A DNA stretch of 46,936 bases, from positions 1 through 46,936 of IMG/VR virus record IMGVR_UViG_3300021511_000011; one strand, 5' to 3'. The translations under genes were made by a program, and so were the position numbers. How positions within the stretch are numbered: the first letter of the stretch is position 1; each line of letters opens with the position of its first letter. Shown piece after piece: positions 1 through 6,942 of the stretch. The notes under the pieces are model-generated. The model saw only the letters and a list, made by a program, of their open reading frames with translations, did not search any database and had not been told where the DNA came from. The stretch is from a virus.

Positions 1-67
1 CTACATAAGACCCTCCCGAGAAGGTTTCCCTCTCCCCATTTAAAATCCACCCATCCACCCTCACCCA

Positions 68-113
68 ATATGATAAGATAAGGTTATTTGCCCATTTATC
101 CATCAATTTATTT
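68..113 (+). repeat. Left copy of an imperfect inverted repeat near both window ends
   Basis: The core ATATGATAAGATAAGGTT (68-85) matches the reverse complement of 46835-46852 at 17 of 18 bases. The similarity continues inward through a T-rich ATTT-repeat stretch at lower identity. Both copies are flanked outward by C-rich sequence when read inward. They could be arms around a packaging or junction region if the molecule is circular or permuted, or paired regulatory sites. No gene is visible in 1-148. Confidence 0.5.
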
Positions 114-148
114 ATTTTCACCTACCTCATCTTTTTTCACTCCAACCC

Positions 149-177
149 TTGACATTTAATGAGATTTGTGTTATGAT
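149..177 (+). promoter_or_regulatory. Sigma70-type promoter of the early operon
   Basis: TTGACA at 149-154 is followed after exactly 17 bases by TATGAT at 172-177, a near-consensus housekeeping promoter. It lies about 50 bases upstream of the first gene of the long rightward operon. The same -10 (TATGAT) appears in the promoters at 2621 and 44872, which suggests a shared host sigma factor. Confidence 0.8.
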
Positions 178-225
178 ATTGGTATGAAAGATTGAAAATG
201 GATGAGAAAGGGGGTGAGAGAAAAG

Positions 226-447
226 ATGATCAGAAACCAGTATCCAATTCAAAGGCATCCTAATGGGAAAATATCTGTCAACCAACACATTATCAACAGT
301 CTGGAAATATCATATAATCCAGACGACAACAGATTTCATGTCTCCAAAGAAAAAGATTTAGCCTCAATAAGAACATTTGCTAATAACAAAAAAGGTTATG
401 CCAATGCTCTTTATTGGATGAGAAAACAGGAAAGGAATAAAGATTAA
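226..447 (+). CDS. Hypothetical protein, first gene of the early operon
   Basis: A 73-residue basic protein with no family I recognise. An upstream in-frame ATG at 202 would add eight residues, but no SD precedes it. The ATG at 226 sits behind GGGGGTGA with suitable spacing, so I chose it. The middle holds a possible beta-hairpin (NSLEISYNPDDNRFHV) and the C-terminus is lysine/arginine-rich. As the gene nearest the early promoter it could be an early host-takeover or regulatory protein, but that is only position-based inference. Confidence 0.65.
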   Translation: MIRNQYPIQRHPNGKISVNQHIINSLEISYNPDDNRFHVSKEKDLASIRTFANNKKGYANALYWMRKQERNKD

Positions 448-460
448 TCAAACCAGTATC

Positions 461-477
461 GTTTCGTTTAACGAAAC
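461..477. promoter_or_regulatory. Dispersed palindrome, site 1
   Basis: A perfect GTTTCGTTTAACGAAAC lies between the first and second early genes: eight-base arms around one central T. It is one of nine copies in the window. Here the flanks are CAGTATC on the left and CATCCAG on the right. The site is about 300 bases downstream of the early promoter, so it is a candidate stoperator or parS-like site rather than a promoter operator. Confidence 0.75.
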
Positions 478-500
478 CATCCAGAAGGGAAGGAGGGATT

Positions 501-734
501 ATGAATAAAGTCTTAAAATGGTCAGGAACATGGCCAGCTAACTGTGATCTTTGTGGAAAAGCCTTAAAAGAGGGAGCCTTTTTTATAGATGGAAGGACTA
601 AACTTGGCCCTTGGGCTTTAATGTGCAATCTTTGCCATACTATTAGTGGAGTAGGCCTTGGCCTTGGTAAAGGACAACTCTATGAATCTAAGACCTTAGA
701 AAAGATACTGGATATTCAACCCTGGAGAGGGTAA
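501..734 (+). CDS. Small zinc-finger-like phage protein
   Basis: A 77-residue protein with two CxxC pairs, CDLC (residues 16-19) and CNLC (42-45), separated by a beta-rich stretch (FFIDGRTKLGPWALM). This predicts a single treble-clef or zinc-ribbon fold. The Gly/Leu-rich tail (SGVGLGLGKGQLYE) is typical of small zinc proteins in phage early regions. The start is supported by GGAAGGAGGGATT just upstream. Function is unknown. DNA or RNA binding is possible but not shown. Confidence 0.75.
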   Translation: MNKVLKWSGTWPANCDLCGKALKEGAFFIDGRTKLGPWALMCNLCHTISGVGLGLGKGQLYESKTLEKILDIQPWRG

Positions 735-762
735 AAGAATAAGAAAGGAGAAAGGAGAAAGT

Positions 763-1272
763 ATGAAAGATTTTGATCAGACAGATGATCCATTAGAAGG
801 AATGAGTTATGAAGCAAAACACTATCTAAGACCTATCATCAAGGAAATCCTAAACCTATCTCCTGGTCAATCCATCTTAATCAAGGCTAAAAATGAAAAG
901 AACCTTGTCTCGGCCAGGAATCATTTCTATAACTGGAGAACCCGCCAAGGATTAAAGAAACATTTAAAGACTTACCGAGAAGGACCTTTACATCTCCGAG
1001 TACTTCGAGTGGAAACTATTTCCTCATTTAAAATTGTACAAGAAAGGCCTTACACTCCAGTCGAAGACTTCGTCCGGAATAATATGCTCGAGTTAAGAGT
1101 GGATGAAGGGATAGCCTTCATCCATAAGGCTATTAAAAAAGGAATCCTGGAGGAAGAGGATTATTCTCCTATCCTAACTGAATTCTGTAGGGTCATGGGG
1201 GTAGAGGAGGAAAAGGGAAAGGAGAGGAAAACAGATTTATTCACAGATATTAAAGGAGAGGAAGGAGGATAA
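763..1272 (+). CDS. Hypothetical early protein
   Basis: A 169-residue protein with an AAGGAG SD. The middle part (about 30-100) looks like a mixed alpha/beta domain containing SPGQSILIKAKNEKN, a pattern seen in small phage proteins that act on nucleic acid. The last 25 residues are very acidic and basic (EEEKGKERKTD). I do not recognise a family. It is separated by one base from the next gene, so the two are probably translationally coupled. Confidence 0.7.
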   Translation: MKDFDQTDDPLEGMSYEAKHYLRPIIKEILNLSPGQSILIKAKNEKNLVSARNHFYNWRTRQGLKKHLKTYREGPLHLRVLRVETISSFKIVQERPYTPVEDFVRNNMLELRVDEGIAFIHKAIKKGILEEEDYSPILTEFCRVMGVEEEKGKERKTDLFTDIKGEEGG

Positions 1273-1273
1273 A

Positions 1274-1861
1274 ATGGAAAAACTGGCTAAAACAGAAATG
1301 ATAAGCCAAGCGATCAGAAAACAACACAGGAATCAATTTACTATTAATGATATTATGGGGAGACTCGATCCAGAAGCAGGGATTAATAAACACTATGTTC
1401 AAACTCAAATGAGTATAAAAGTACGGAAGGGAGAGATTATCCGATTAGGAAAAAAGGGAAGAAAAGGAACGGTCTACGAAAAGGTTAGGAAGGGAAGGGA
1501 TCTTGAAGAAAAGATTCCTGAAGAAAAGACTCCTGAAGAAAAACCCTCCCATTTATCTATGGCCAAAACCGGAGAGGCTCTATGGGTTTATATAGAGACC
1601 CTCAAAAAACAGATTTATAAACAATTTGAAGAGATTGAAAAACTCCGAAAAGGTGGAAGGGAGTCTCTCCAAAGGATTAAAAATCTAAAGAAAATCCGTA
1701 ATGATCAGACTCTTCATATAGCAGCCCTTCAGAAAACCCTAAGAGAAAACTCAGGTAAAACCTTCAGAATGGATGAGGTTGCCAGGGTGATTAGGAATGG
1801 AAAACTGGAAAAGAGGGGAGGAATAATAAAGAGGGGAGGAATAATAAATGGTCGAGCTTGA
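1274..1861 (+). CDS. Putative winged-helix plus coiled-coil protein
   Basis: A 195-residue protein. Residues 1-70 resemble a winged helix: helices TEMISQAIRKQ and FTINDIMGRL, then HYVQTQMSIKVRKGEIIRLGKKG ending in a beta-wing. A proline/glutamate linker (PEEKTPEEKP) follows, then a coiled coil at about 100-160. Tandem repeats occur in its DNA at 1502-1546 and at the very end. The layout suits a DNA-binding oligomer such as an early regulator, but this is inference from pattern only. The SD is GAAGGAGG. Confidence 0.65.
   Translation: MEKLAKTEMISQAIRKQHRNQFTINDIMGRLDPEAGINKHYVQTQMSIKVRKGEIIRLGKKGRKGTVYEKVRKGRDLEEKIPEEKTPEEKPSHLSMAKTGEALWVYIETLKKQIYKQFEEIEKLRKGGRESLQRIKNLKKIRNDQTLHIAALQKTLRENSGKTFRMDEVARVIRNGKLEKRGGIIKRGGIINGRA
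1502..1546 (+). repeat. Three tandem 15-bp units inside a gene
   Basis: The unit CYTGAAGAAAAGAYT occurs three times in a row; the last copy is imperfect. It encodes the EEK(I/T)P linker of the winged-helix/coiled-coil protein. This is a likely slippage-derived linker with no sign of a regulatory role. Confidence 0.7.
1813..1848 (+). repeat. Tandem duplication carrying a ribosome-binding site
   Basis: GAGGGGAGGAATAATAAA (18 bases) is present twice back to back and ends in the A of the ATG at 1848. Each copy carries a full SD (GGGGAGG). The duplication encodes RGGIIK-RGGIIN at the end of the upstream protein and gives the next gene two SD sites, only one at the correct distance. Confidence 0.8.
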
Positions 1862-2051
1862 TTTAGCCTTTTGGAAGTTTAAGGATCATACACAACGAGT
1901 AAATAGGGAAGAGTGGCATCAAATCCTTATGAAGAGTAGAGATAAACCTATAATTAATGGAATTATAAGACAACTTAAAGCAAAGTATCTCGGAGCAGGG
2001 GTTTATGAGATCTTTTTAACCCCTCGAAAGGAAGAAGGGGAGGGAAAATGA
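1848..2051 (+). CDS. Hypothetical small protein
   Basis: A 67-residue protein overlapping the upstream gene by 14 bases. Its SD lies in the duplicated element. The sequence (WKFKDHTQRVNREEWHQIL) suggests two helices followed by a short beta-strand (AGVYEIFL). No family is recognised. Its stop overlaps the next start (ATGA), so it sits in a coupled run of small genes. Confidence 0.65.
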   Translation: MVELDLAFWKFKDHTQRVNREEWHQILMKSRDKPIINGIIRQLKAKYLGAGVYEIFLTPRKEEGEGK

Positions 2052-2401
2052 GAAGATTAGTTATTATATCAGGAATAGGGGTATTACTATTCCTCGGAAT
2101 TTTAAGTGCTAAGCTGGCCTACGGAGGAGATTGGGCTTCAGAAAATGGGTATGGAAGTTCTTATGGCTATATCCCTGCATATCCTTTCTATCAGCAATAT
2201 AGAGCCGAGATGTATAGACATCGAGGCTATTGGAGAGGGTTTAGAGATCCAGTTCCCAGAGGATATACCTCAAAACCTGTCCCAACTTGGAATTATCGAA
2301 TAATTAGACAGATGGAACGAGATCGGATAAGAAAGGAAAGACAAAATGGGACAGATTGGAAATCATGGGACAGCAGAAGAAATTATAATCAGAATTGGTA
2401 A
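2048..2401 (+). CDS. Predicted exported Tyr/Arg-rich protein
   Basis: A 117-residue protein. Residues 1-26 form a classical signal peptide: MRRL, then the hydrophobic core VIISGIGVLLFLGILS and a possible AYG cleavage site. No lipobox cysteine is present. The mature part is rich in Tyr, Arg, Trp and Gly (SSYGYIPAYPFYQQY) and looks poorly structured, like cell-surface or periplasmic Tyr-rich proteins. An exported protein in an early operon is uncommon. Superinfection exclusion or envelope modification are possible roles but not shown. The start overlaps the preceding stop and follows GGGGAGGGAAA. Confidence 0.7.
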   Translation: MRRLVIISGIGVLLFLGILSAKLAYGGDWASENGYGSSYGYIPAYPFYQQYRAEMYRHRGYWRGFRDPVPRGYTSKPVPTWNYRIIRQMERDRIRKERQNGTDWKSWDSRRNYNQNW

Positions 2402-2417
2402 GGGTGAGAAGGTAATC

Positions 2418-2573
2418 ATGCCCTCTTGGCAACTTAAAACCTTTATAGAGGAGACGGAAAGGAAACAATTAGAGTTTAAGATACAGGTTTACCACCCATA
2501 CCCTCAAGTAATTATCTTAGTTCCATTAGGGGAGAAGTTGGAAATAGATGAAGAGGGAAATTTTATTCTTTAG
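2418..2573 (+). CDS. Hypothetical small protein
   Basis: A 51-residue protein. The reading frame is open from an ATG at 2346, but the ATG at 2418 lies just after the upstream stop and has GAGAAGG at the right distance, so it is preferred. The sequence alternates hydrophobic residues (KIQVYHPYPQVIILVPL), suggesting a small beta-sheet. No family is recognised. Confidence 0.55.
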   Translation: MPSWQLKTFIEETERKQLEFKIQVYHPYPQVIILVPLGEKLEIDEEGNFIL

Positions 2574-2620
2574 GGAGGGGAAATTATTTTCACCTTTTGG
2601 AAAATAATTGACTGCAAATG

Positions 2621-2649
2621 TTGCATTTATTGACCTAATATGGTATGAT
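2621..2649 (+). promoter_or_regulatory. Probable second early promoter
   Basis: TATGAT at 2644-2649 is preceded after 17 bases by TTGCAT (2621-2626), a weak -35. TTGACT (2608) and TTGACC (2630) also occur in this short AT-rich gap. The gap is one of very few in the early operon and lies just before the gene at 2674. The -10 is identical to that of the 149-177 promoter. Because the -35 is poor, an activator could be needed. Confidence 0.45.
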
Positions 2650-2673
2650 TATTTAAAAGATAAAGGAGGATTT

Positions 2674-2973
2674 ATGAACAGGGAAGAGGAGAGGGAAAAT
2701 AAAAAATATCGAAAACGAGACATCCTCGAAAGACTCGGATTAACCTGTAGAAAGTGTAATGGAGAAACTGAGATAATAGTGGAGAGGGAAGCGGCTGGGA
2801 AAATTATTCGCTTCGAGGGAGGGAGTAGAGTAACTACAACAAAGCCTACCCACAGAGGAAAACTGTGTTTCTACCACCGGAAAAAAGCAAAGGGAGGCTT
2901 CGAAAACCCTAAACGAACTTATCCAAGACACCAAACTGGAATGGAAAGACTTAGTGAATGGAAAAGGAAATAG
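2674..2973 (+). CDS. Putative zinc-binding small protein
   Basis: A 99-residue protein starting at an ATG behind AAAGGAGGATTT. Upstream extension of the frame lies in the promoter and is rejected. After a charged N-terminus, CRKC (about residues 26-29) and CFYHRKK (about 69-75) could bind one zinc around a beta-rich core (TEIIVEREAAGKIIRFEGGS). The C-terminus is basic. A nucleic-acid-binding role is plausible but not shown. Confidence 0.65.
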   Translation: MNREEERENKKYRKRDILERLGLTCRKCNGETEIIVEREAAGKIIRFEGGSRVTTTKPTHRGKLCFYHRKKAKGGFENPKRTYPRHQTGMERLSEWKRK

Positions 2974-3476
2974 ACTTTAATAAAGTTGGAGAGATTGATC
3001 CTGATTCAATCTTCTTTAAAACCTTAAAAAAGGAATTTAAAAACTTTCCTGTCAGATGGGCAAACTCCAAAGATCTCCTCTATGCTATGCCTTATGATAG
3101 AGATGATTTTCTCATTCATCTCGTAGGAGAAAAAGCGGAAAGACTAAAGAAAGAAGAAAAGGAAAGAAAATTCGACCCTACCCAAAAGTGGAAAAGGAAA
3201 CCCTGGACATATCAAGAAGGGAGAATTTTTAAAGTCCGACTTATAAAGACTACAGCAAAAGCATATCTTTTGGCCTTTTCCTTTGGAAAATCTTGGGTTC
3301 CCAAAGGACAAGTAGACTTAGAGGACGGGGAGGTTTGGCTTCCTAAATGGTTAATAAAGGATAAGGGGTTGGAAGAAAAGGATGCAAAGGTGGAACCTCC
3401 CTTTGAGTGGGAACCAGGCCTAAAGGAATTGGGGAAGGTAATTATACCTCCAAAAAAGGAGATGAAAAGAAAATGA
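2958..3476 (+). CDS. Hypothetical early protein
   Basis: A 172-residue protein overlapping its neighbours at both ends. The central part (GRIFKVRLIKTTAKAYLLAF, then KSWVPKGQVDLEDGEVWLPKW) reads like a small beta-barrel that repeats a W-x-P motif, as in single-strand-binding or tRNA-binding OB-like domains. No firm family. The N-terminal third is helical and charged. The SD is weak (GGAAAG), and translation may depend on coupling with the upstream gene. Confidence 0.65.
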   Translation: MEKEIDFNKVGEIDPDSIFFKTLKKEFKNFPVRWANSKDLLYAMPYDRDDFLIHLVGEKAERLKKEEKERKFDPTQKWKRKPWTYQEGRIFKVRLIKTTAKAYLLAFSFGKSWVPKGQVDLEDGEVWLPKWLIKDKGLEEKDAKVEPPFEWEPGLKELGKVIIPPKKEMKRK

Positions 3477-3778
3477 CCAGGGAAGAAAAGGCATACGATA
3501 TTGAAGAAGAAGGAGACTTCGAATTAACCCTAACCCTCAAGGCAGATCTATCACCAGCAGTTCCACAATCTTGGGACTATCCAGGTGATCCAGCATCAAT
3601 AGAGGATCTATTAATCCTCATCGAAGGAGAAGAGGTAGGCTGGGCCTTACAGGATAAAATCCTCGATAAATTTAAAGATGAAATAGAAGAATTAATCTGG
3701 GATAGAGCAAGAGAGGATAAGGAGGAATTCCTCATATCTCAAGCTGAATATCGAAGAGATGCCCTGGAAGATAGATAA
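3473..3778 (+). CDS. Hypothetical acidic protein
   Basis: A 101-residue protein. Its ATG overlaps the previous stop (ATGA) and AAGGAGATG lies upstream. Asp and Glu dominate; a beta-like segment (DFELTLTLKADLSP) is followed by helices (IEDLLILIEGEEVGWALQDKILDKF). Acidic early phage proteins sometimes mimic DNA or block host enzymes, but nothing here shows that. An in-frame ATG at 3407 lies inside the upstream gene without an SD. Confidence 0.6.
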   Translation: MTREEKAYDIEEEGDFELTLTLKADLSPAVPQSWDYPGDPASIEDLLILIEGEEVGWALQDKILDKFKDEIEELIWDRAREDKEEFLISQAEYRRDALEDR

Positions 3779-3791
3779 GAAAGGAGGAAGG

Positions 3792-4073
3792 ATGGAAATA
3801 GAGAAAGGAGAAGCTCTATCCGAGAAAGAGGTCAAGGAGATCCTTATAGAATTAAAGAATCTCCACAACTCAATGACCCAACAAATTTATAAACTAAGGG
3901 AAAGAATCACTTCCTATCAAACCCTATTACTTCAAAAGCAGAGAAAGCGTATTATGAAAGATCAGTTTTCCTCCATAAATACAACCGAACTCGAAAAACA
4001 AACAGGGCTAAGTAGGGAAGAGATTCTCAGGGGAATTGTTTTGATGAAGAAGGAAGAGAGAAAACCTGATTAA
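3792..4073 (+). CDS. Hypothetical protein, coiled coil plus helix-turn-helix-like end
   Basis: A 93-residue protein chosen from the ATG behind AAGGAGGAAGG. Residues 10-60 are strongly helical and heptad-like (VKEILIELKNLHNSMTQQ). The end (INTTELEKQTGLSREEILRG) resembles a helix-turn-helix in which TTELEKQTGLSREEI forms the two helices. A small DNA-binding dimer is possible. An earlier ATG at 3759 lacks an SD. Confidence 0.6.
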   Translation: MEIEKGEALSEKEVKEILIELKNLHNSMTQQIYKLRERITSYQTLLLQKQRKRIMKDQFSSINTTELEKQTGLSREEILRGIVLMKKEERKPD

Positions 4074-4078
4074 ATTTT

Positions 4079-4483
4079 ATGGGAAACTTTTCAGATAAAT
4101 CTTATCAGGACCTAAAGGATCAGTTAGCTCCGGATTCTTCCCCTATTGAATGGGAAAGGCCCAGACTGGCCTGGTCTAAAGAGGTCTTCAATAGACATAG
4201 ACATGTTTTCTGTTCATTCTATAAAAACTGTATGAACTATGCAGCAGGATTACACTGGAAAGGCTGGTCTTGTAACTGGTGCAAGCACAATCCCCACCGC
4301 TTTAAGGAGACAAATTGGAGGGAAGAGAAGCGGAAAACAAAGATGATAAAAAAACTTCGAAAAAGGATTATTAAGGATTTACCTAAAACTAAACTACCCC
4401 CCAAGAAAAAACTCGAAGAAAAAACAATCAAGGTCTTACTAAGAACCTTAAAAGATTTGGAGAAGAAATCTCGTGAAACTTAA
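4079..4483 (+). CDS. Cys-rich, probably zinc-binding protein
   Basis: A 134-residue protein. The central block has C-x6-C (CSFYKNC, about residues 45-51) then CNWCKHNPH (about 65-73), with conserved-looking Trp residues (LHWKGWSC). This fits a small zinc finger seen in other phage proteins where a C...A..W.G..C..C pattern recurs. The C-terminal half is Lys-rich and helical, suited to nucleic-acid contact. The SD is weak. It overlaps the nuclease gene by 11 bases. Confidence 0.65.
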   Translation: MGNFSDKSYQDLKDQLAPDSSPIEWERPRLAWSKEVFNRHRHVFCSFYKNCMNYAAGLHWKGWSCNWCKHNPHRFKETNWREEKRKTKMIKKLRKRIIKDLPKTKLPPKKKLEEKTIKVLLRTLKDLEKKSRET

Positions 4484-5639
4484 ACCTATTGACTTACCTA
4501 AATCCTATGGACAAATCTCCGAACGGGAACTTCGGGCCGAAGGCCCTCCCAAGAAATGGGATAATACTCTTCGAACAACATATAAACAGTGTGCAAGAAA
4601 ATTCTATTGGTGGAAGATTAGAAAAGTAGATTATTTAGTCAAGCCTTCCTATTTCTCTTGGGGAACAGCTTGGCATGAGATCAAAGGTTATTGGCTCACC
4701 TCGAAAGGAATCAAGGCCGAAATCTATTCTCCTCAATGGAAAGAAGATGCTACTATGGCTTTAATGGTAGGGCTAAATAGCTGGGATAATTCTGGAGGAG
4801 TGGATAATAACCTCGACACAAGAGAGAATCTTTCCCGACTATGGAAGACTACTTTAAAATCTTACCCCTCCGAACCCTACGAGGTTATTAAAGGAGGGGC
4901 GGAAGTTGGCTGGTTATGGCCCCTGCCCCAAAAGGGTGGACAGACTTCCTCTTATTACCTTGGTGGTTCTATGGATGCAATAATCTACTGGGAAGAGTTC
5001 GGTTATCTCCCCCTTGAAATAAAGACTACAGGAATGTGGTTATCAGATTGGTATCTTCTCCAATGGAGTTTTAGTTCCCAGATTACTCAATATATCTGGT
5101 ACGTAACTCAACTCCTCGGAACAGAAAAGACCTACGGGGCCTATTTAGACATCACCACCAAGCAAAATACTCACAGGGCTAAAGCCTCAACTACTCCTCA
5201 ATTTGCCCGTCCAATGCAGACCAGATCTGAAGACCAACTAAAAGAATTCGAAAATGATTGGAGAGGAGATATAGAGCTAATCGAAAAATCCTATGATAAA
5301 TGGCACTTTCCCAAGACGGTTGACACTGTCAACTGTACCGGTGGAGTAGGAAAGAGTAGGTGTCCCTACTCAGGTCTCTGCCTAAGTGGAATTCGAAAAG
5401 GTCTTGTCGATCCTATGGCTTTTCCAAATCTGACCTACAGGTCTCATGAATGGAAACCTTGGGAGAGGAGTAGAGGAGAGAGGAAAAGAGGAGTCCTCAC
5501 CGCCTTTCCAACAAGCGGAGAAATGGGGGTGGATAAATCTCAAGGGATTAATAAAGATCTATTAAAAAGACTTACCTGGCGAAATAAGGTCATCTTCAAA
5601 GGGGAAGAGATAAATCCCAAATCTACATCATTACGTTAA
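4473..5639 (+). CDS. RecB/Cas4-like PD-(D/E)XK nuclease with Fe-S cluster cysteines
   Basis: A 388-residue protein started at GTG behind GGAGAAG. The nuclease core is visible: H68 (GTAWHEIKG), D168 (GGSMDAI) and LEIKTT with E182 and K184, followed by QITQY. Cysteines 40, 288, 297 and 303 match the one-plus-three arrangement that binds a 4Fe-4S cluster in AddB and Cas4-type nucleases (CTGGVGKSRCPYSGLC). It is likely a DNA exonuclease that makes 3' ends for single-strand annealing, together with the Sak4-like ATPase and SSB-like protein just downstream. The last codons and the stop lie in dispersed palindrome site 2. Confidence 0.85.
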   Translation: MKLKPIDLPKSYGQISERELRAEGPPKKWDNTLRTTYKQCARKFYWWKIRKVDYLVKPSYFSWGTAWHEIKGYWLTSKGIKAEIYSPQWKEDATMALMVGLNSWDNSGGVDNNLDTRENLSRLWKTTLKSYPSEPYEVIKGGAEVGWLWPLPQKGGQTSSYYLGGSMDAIIYWEEFGYLPLEIKTTGMWLSDWYLLQWSFSSQITQYIWYVTQLLGTEKTYGAYLDITTKQNTHRAKASTTPQFARPMQTRSEDQLKEFENDWRGDIELIEKSYDKWHFPKTVDTVNCTGGVGKSRCPYSGLCLSGIRKGLVDPMAFPNLTYRSHEWKPWERSRGERKRGVLTAFPTSGEMGVDKSQGINKDLLKRLTWRNKVIFKGEEINPKSTSLR

Positions 5640-5646
5640 ACGAAAC
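5630..5646. promoter_or_regulatory. Dispersed palindrome, site 2
   Basis: ATTACGTTAAACGAAAC keeps the right arm perfectly and the left arm with mismatches. The right flank GATCGAG extends the symmetry. It overlaps the stop codon of the nuclease gene and precedes the SD of the next gene by about 15 bases. Confidence 0.7.
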
Positions 5647-5672
5647 GATCGAGAAAGGAAAGGAGAGAGACT

Positions 5673-5867
5673 GTGGAAAGAAAAAAAGTTATAAGGATTT
5701 TAATCTATGAAGGAGAAGTTGATTGGTTAGAAACTACACTATCAACTTCTCGGGTTAAGCCTACTATCCCCTTGGAAATAGGGAGTTGTACGATTAGGGA
5801 ATTCTTAAGAGAGGAGATGAGAAATGATGGAGAAAAGGAAGGACTTGGAACAAGAAATGGAAGATAA
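5673..5867 (+). CDS. Hypothetical small protein
   Basis: A 64-residue protein from a GTG start behind AAAGGAGAGAG. The sequence KKVIRILIYEGEVDWLETTLSTS suggests a beta-strand then helix. No family is recognised, and similar short proteins often sit next to phage recombination genes. Its last 44 bases overlap the start of the Sak4-like gene. Confidence 0.6.
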   Translation: MERKKVIRILIYEGEVDWLETTLSTSRVKPTIPLEIGSCTIREFLREEMRNDGEKEGLGTRNGR

Positions 5868-6738
5868 AGAGGGAGAGGGAGGGGGAGGGAGAGGGAGAGG
5901 GAAAGAGAAAAGGGAAGAGGAAGATGAACCTATAAAGATTTCTGCCTTTAAAGAAGGGGTGATTATGAAGGCTTCGAACATGTTCCTTGATCCTGAAACC
6001 TTTCTCTGGAAAGTCTTTTTAGCAGGGAGCTCGGGAGCTGGGAAGACTATGAGTGCTACAACACTTCCAGGGAGAAAGCTCTTGGTTGACTTTGATAATC
6101 GAGCAGATACGGTTATAGGAATAGAAAGGGTAGACGTTTATCCTTGCCATGAACCGGAACCGAAATCTCCCAAGGCCTGGCAAAAAGCCGAACGGTTAAG
6201 AAAGGTTATAGTGAGCGAGGTAAGACAAGGAATCTTTCCCTATGACTCGATTATCTTTGATGGGTTGACTATGCTGGGAAGAATGGCACTAAACTGGGCA
6301 CTTACCCTTGATCCTAAACGAGGTCTTGGAGGAGCACCAGCTCAACAACACTATGGACCTCAGATGGATAATCTCTCGAAATATGTCCTCTCGACTTTAG
6401 CCTTACCCCTTAATATTCTTTGGACAGGACATATAGAGCTGATTGAAGAAAAAGATACGGGAAGACATAGGAACCTCCCAAAGATTACAGGGAAGCTGAG
6501 GACGGAGGTGGCTAACTGGTTTAGTGAAACCTATTTCTGTTTTAGGACTCCAGATTCAGAAGGAGTTTTGAGGTATTACTGGCAGACTATGGGAAGTGGA
6601 AAGAATGAATTCTTTAAGAGTTCGGTTAATCAACTTGGAAAATTTTGGGAAGATCCAATAGGAATTAACTTTGACAGCAAAGCTATCGGGTTTAAAGACT
6701 TATTTGAAAGAAGATTTGGAAAGAAAGGAAGGAGGTGA
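5824..6738 (+). CDS. Sak4-like RecA-fold ATPase (single-strand annealing)
   Basis: A 304-residue protein with Walker A AGSSGAGKTM (67-76), a nucleotide-pocket strand KLLVDFDNR (86-93) and Walker B SIIFDG (142-147), then WTGHIELIEEKDTG. This is the layout of AAA_24/Sak4 phage ATPases that help single-strand annealing. The first 40 residues are low complexity (Glu/Gly/Arg) and are encoded by a six-tract G-rich stretch. A second good start exists at ATG 5965 behind GAAGGGGTGATT, which would remove this tail, so two forms are possible. It sits between the nuclease and the SSB-like gene. Confidence 0.8.
   Translation: MMEKRKDLEQEMEDKEGEGGGGRGRGKEKREEEDEPIKISAFKEGVIMKASNMFLDPETFLWKVFLAGSSGAGKTMSATTLPGRKLLVDFDNRADTVIGIERVDVYPCHEPEPKSPKAWQKAERLRKVIVSEVRQGIFPYDSIIFDGLTMLGRMALNWALTLDPKRGLGGAPAQQHYGPQMDNLSKYVLSTLALPLNILWTGHIELIEEKDTGRHRNLPKITGKLRTEVANWFSETYFCFRTPDSEGVLRYYWQTMGSGKNEFFKSSVNQLGKFWEDPIGINFDSKAIGFKDLFERRFGKKGRR
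5871..5901 (+). repeat. Potential G-quadruplex tract
   Basis: Six GGG runs fall within 31 bases (5871-73, 77-79, 81-85, 87-89, 93-95, 5899-5901) with loops of one to three bases, on the coding strand. The DNA and the mRNA could both fold. It codes for the Gly/Arg stretch at the N-terminus of the Sak4-like protein, upstream of the alternative start at 5965. Confidence 0.6.
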
Positions 6739-6744
6739 TTAAGA

Positions 6745-6900
6745 ATGGGAGAAATTGTTGAGATGGTTGCTCGGTTTTTCAAACTAACCCCCAAGAAAAG
6801 GCGTTATAATGGCGAAGAAGATGGGATTTCTATCTCAATCTATGTTGAAAAGGACCGAGAAGTTCCGGCAGAAATAAGGATTACCCTAACCGAGGACTAA
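6745..6900 (+). CDS. Small hypothetical protein
   Basis: A 51-residue protein with SD GGAAGGAGGTGATTAAGA directly after the Sak4-like gene. The second half (GISISIYVEKDREVPAEIRITLTED) reads as two or three beta-strands. No family is recognised. Its stop codon is the loop of a perfect mini-hairpin (GAGGAC-TAA-GTCCTC). Confidence 0.6.
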   Translation: MGEIVEMVARFFKLTPKKRRYNGEEDGISISIYVEKDREVPAEIRITLTED

Positions 6901-6925
6901 GTCCTCAAACTGAGGCTAAGCCTCA
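6892..6925 (+). promoter_or_regulatory. Two tandem mini-hairpins before the SSB-like gene
   Basis: GAGGAC-TAA-GTCCTC (6892-6906) contains the stop of the upstream gene in its loop. TGAGGC-TAA-GCCTCA (6911-6925) follows, then AAAGGAG and the ATG. Both are perfect and belong to the family of junction hairpins found through the late operon. No U-run follows, so they are not terminators. Confidence 0.65.
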
Positions 6926-6942
6926 AAAGGAGAAATAGAACT

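Noticed and set aside
2106-2303. 65-residue ORF overlapping the exported protein
   Set aside because: No SD, entirely inside the gene with the clear signal peptide.
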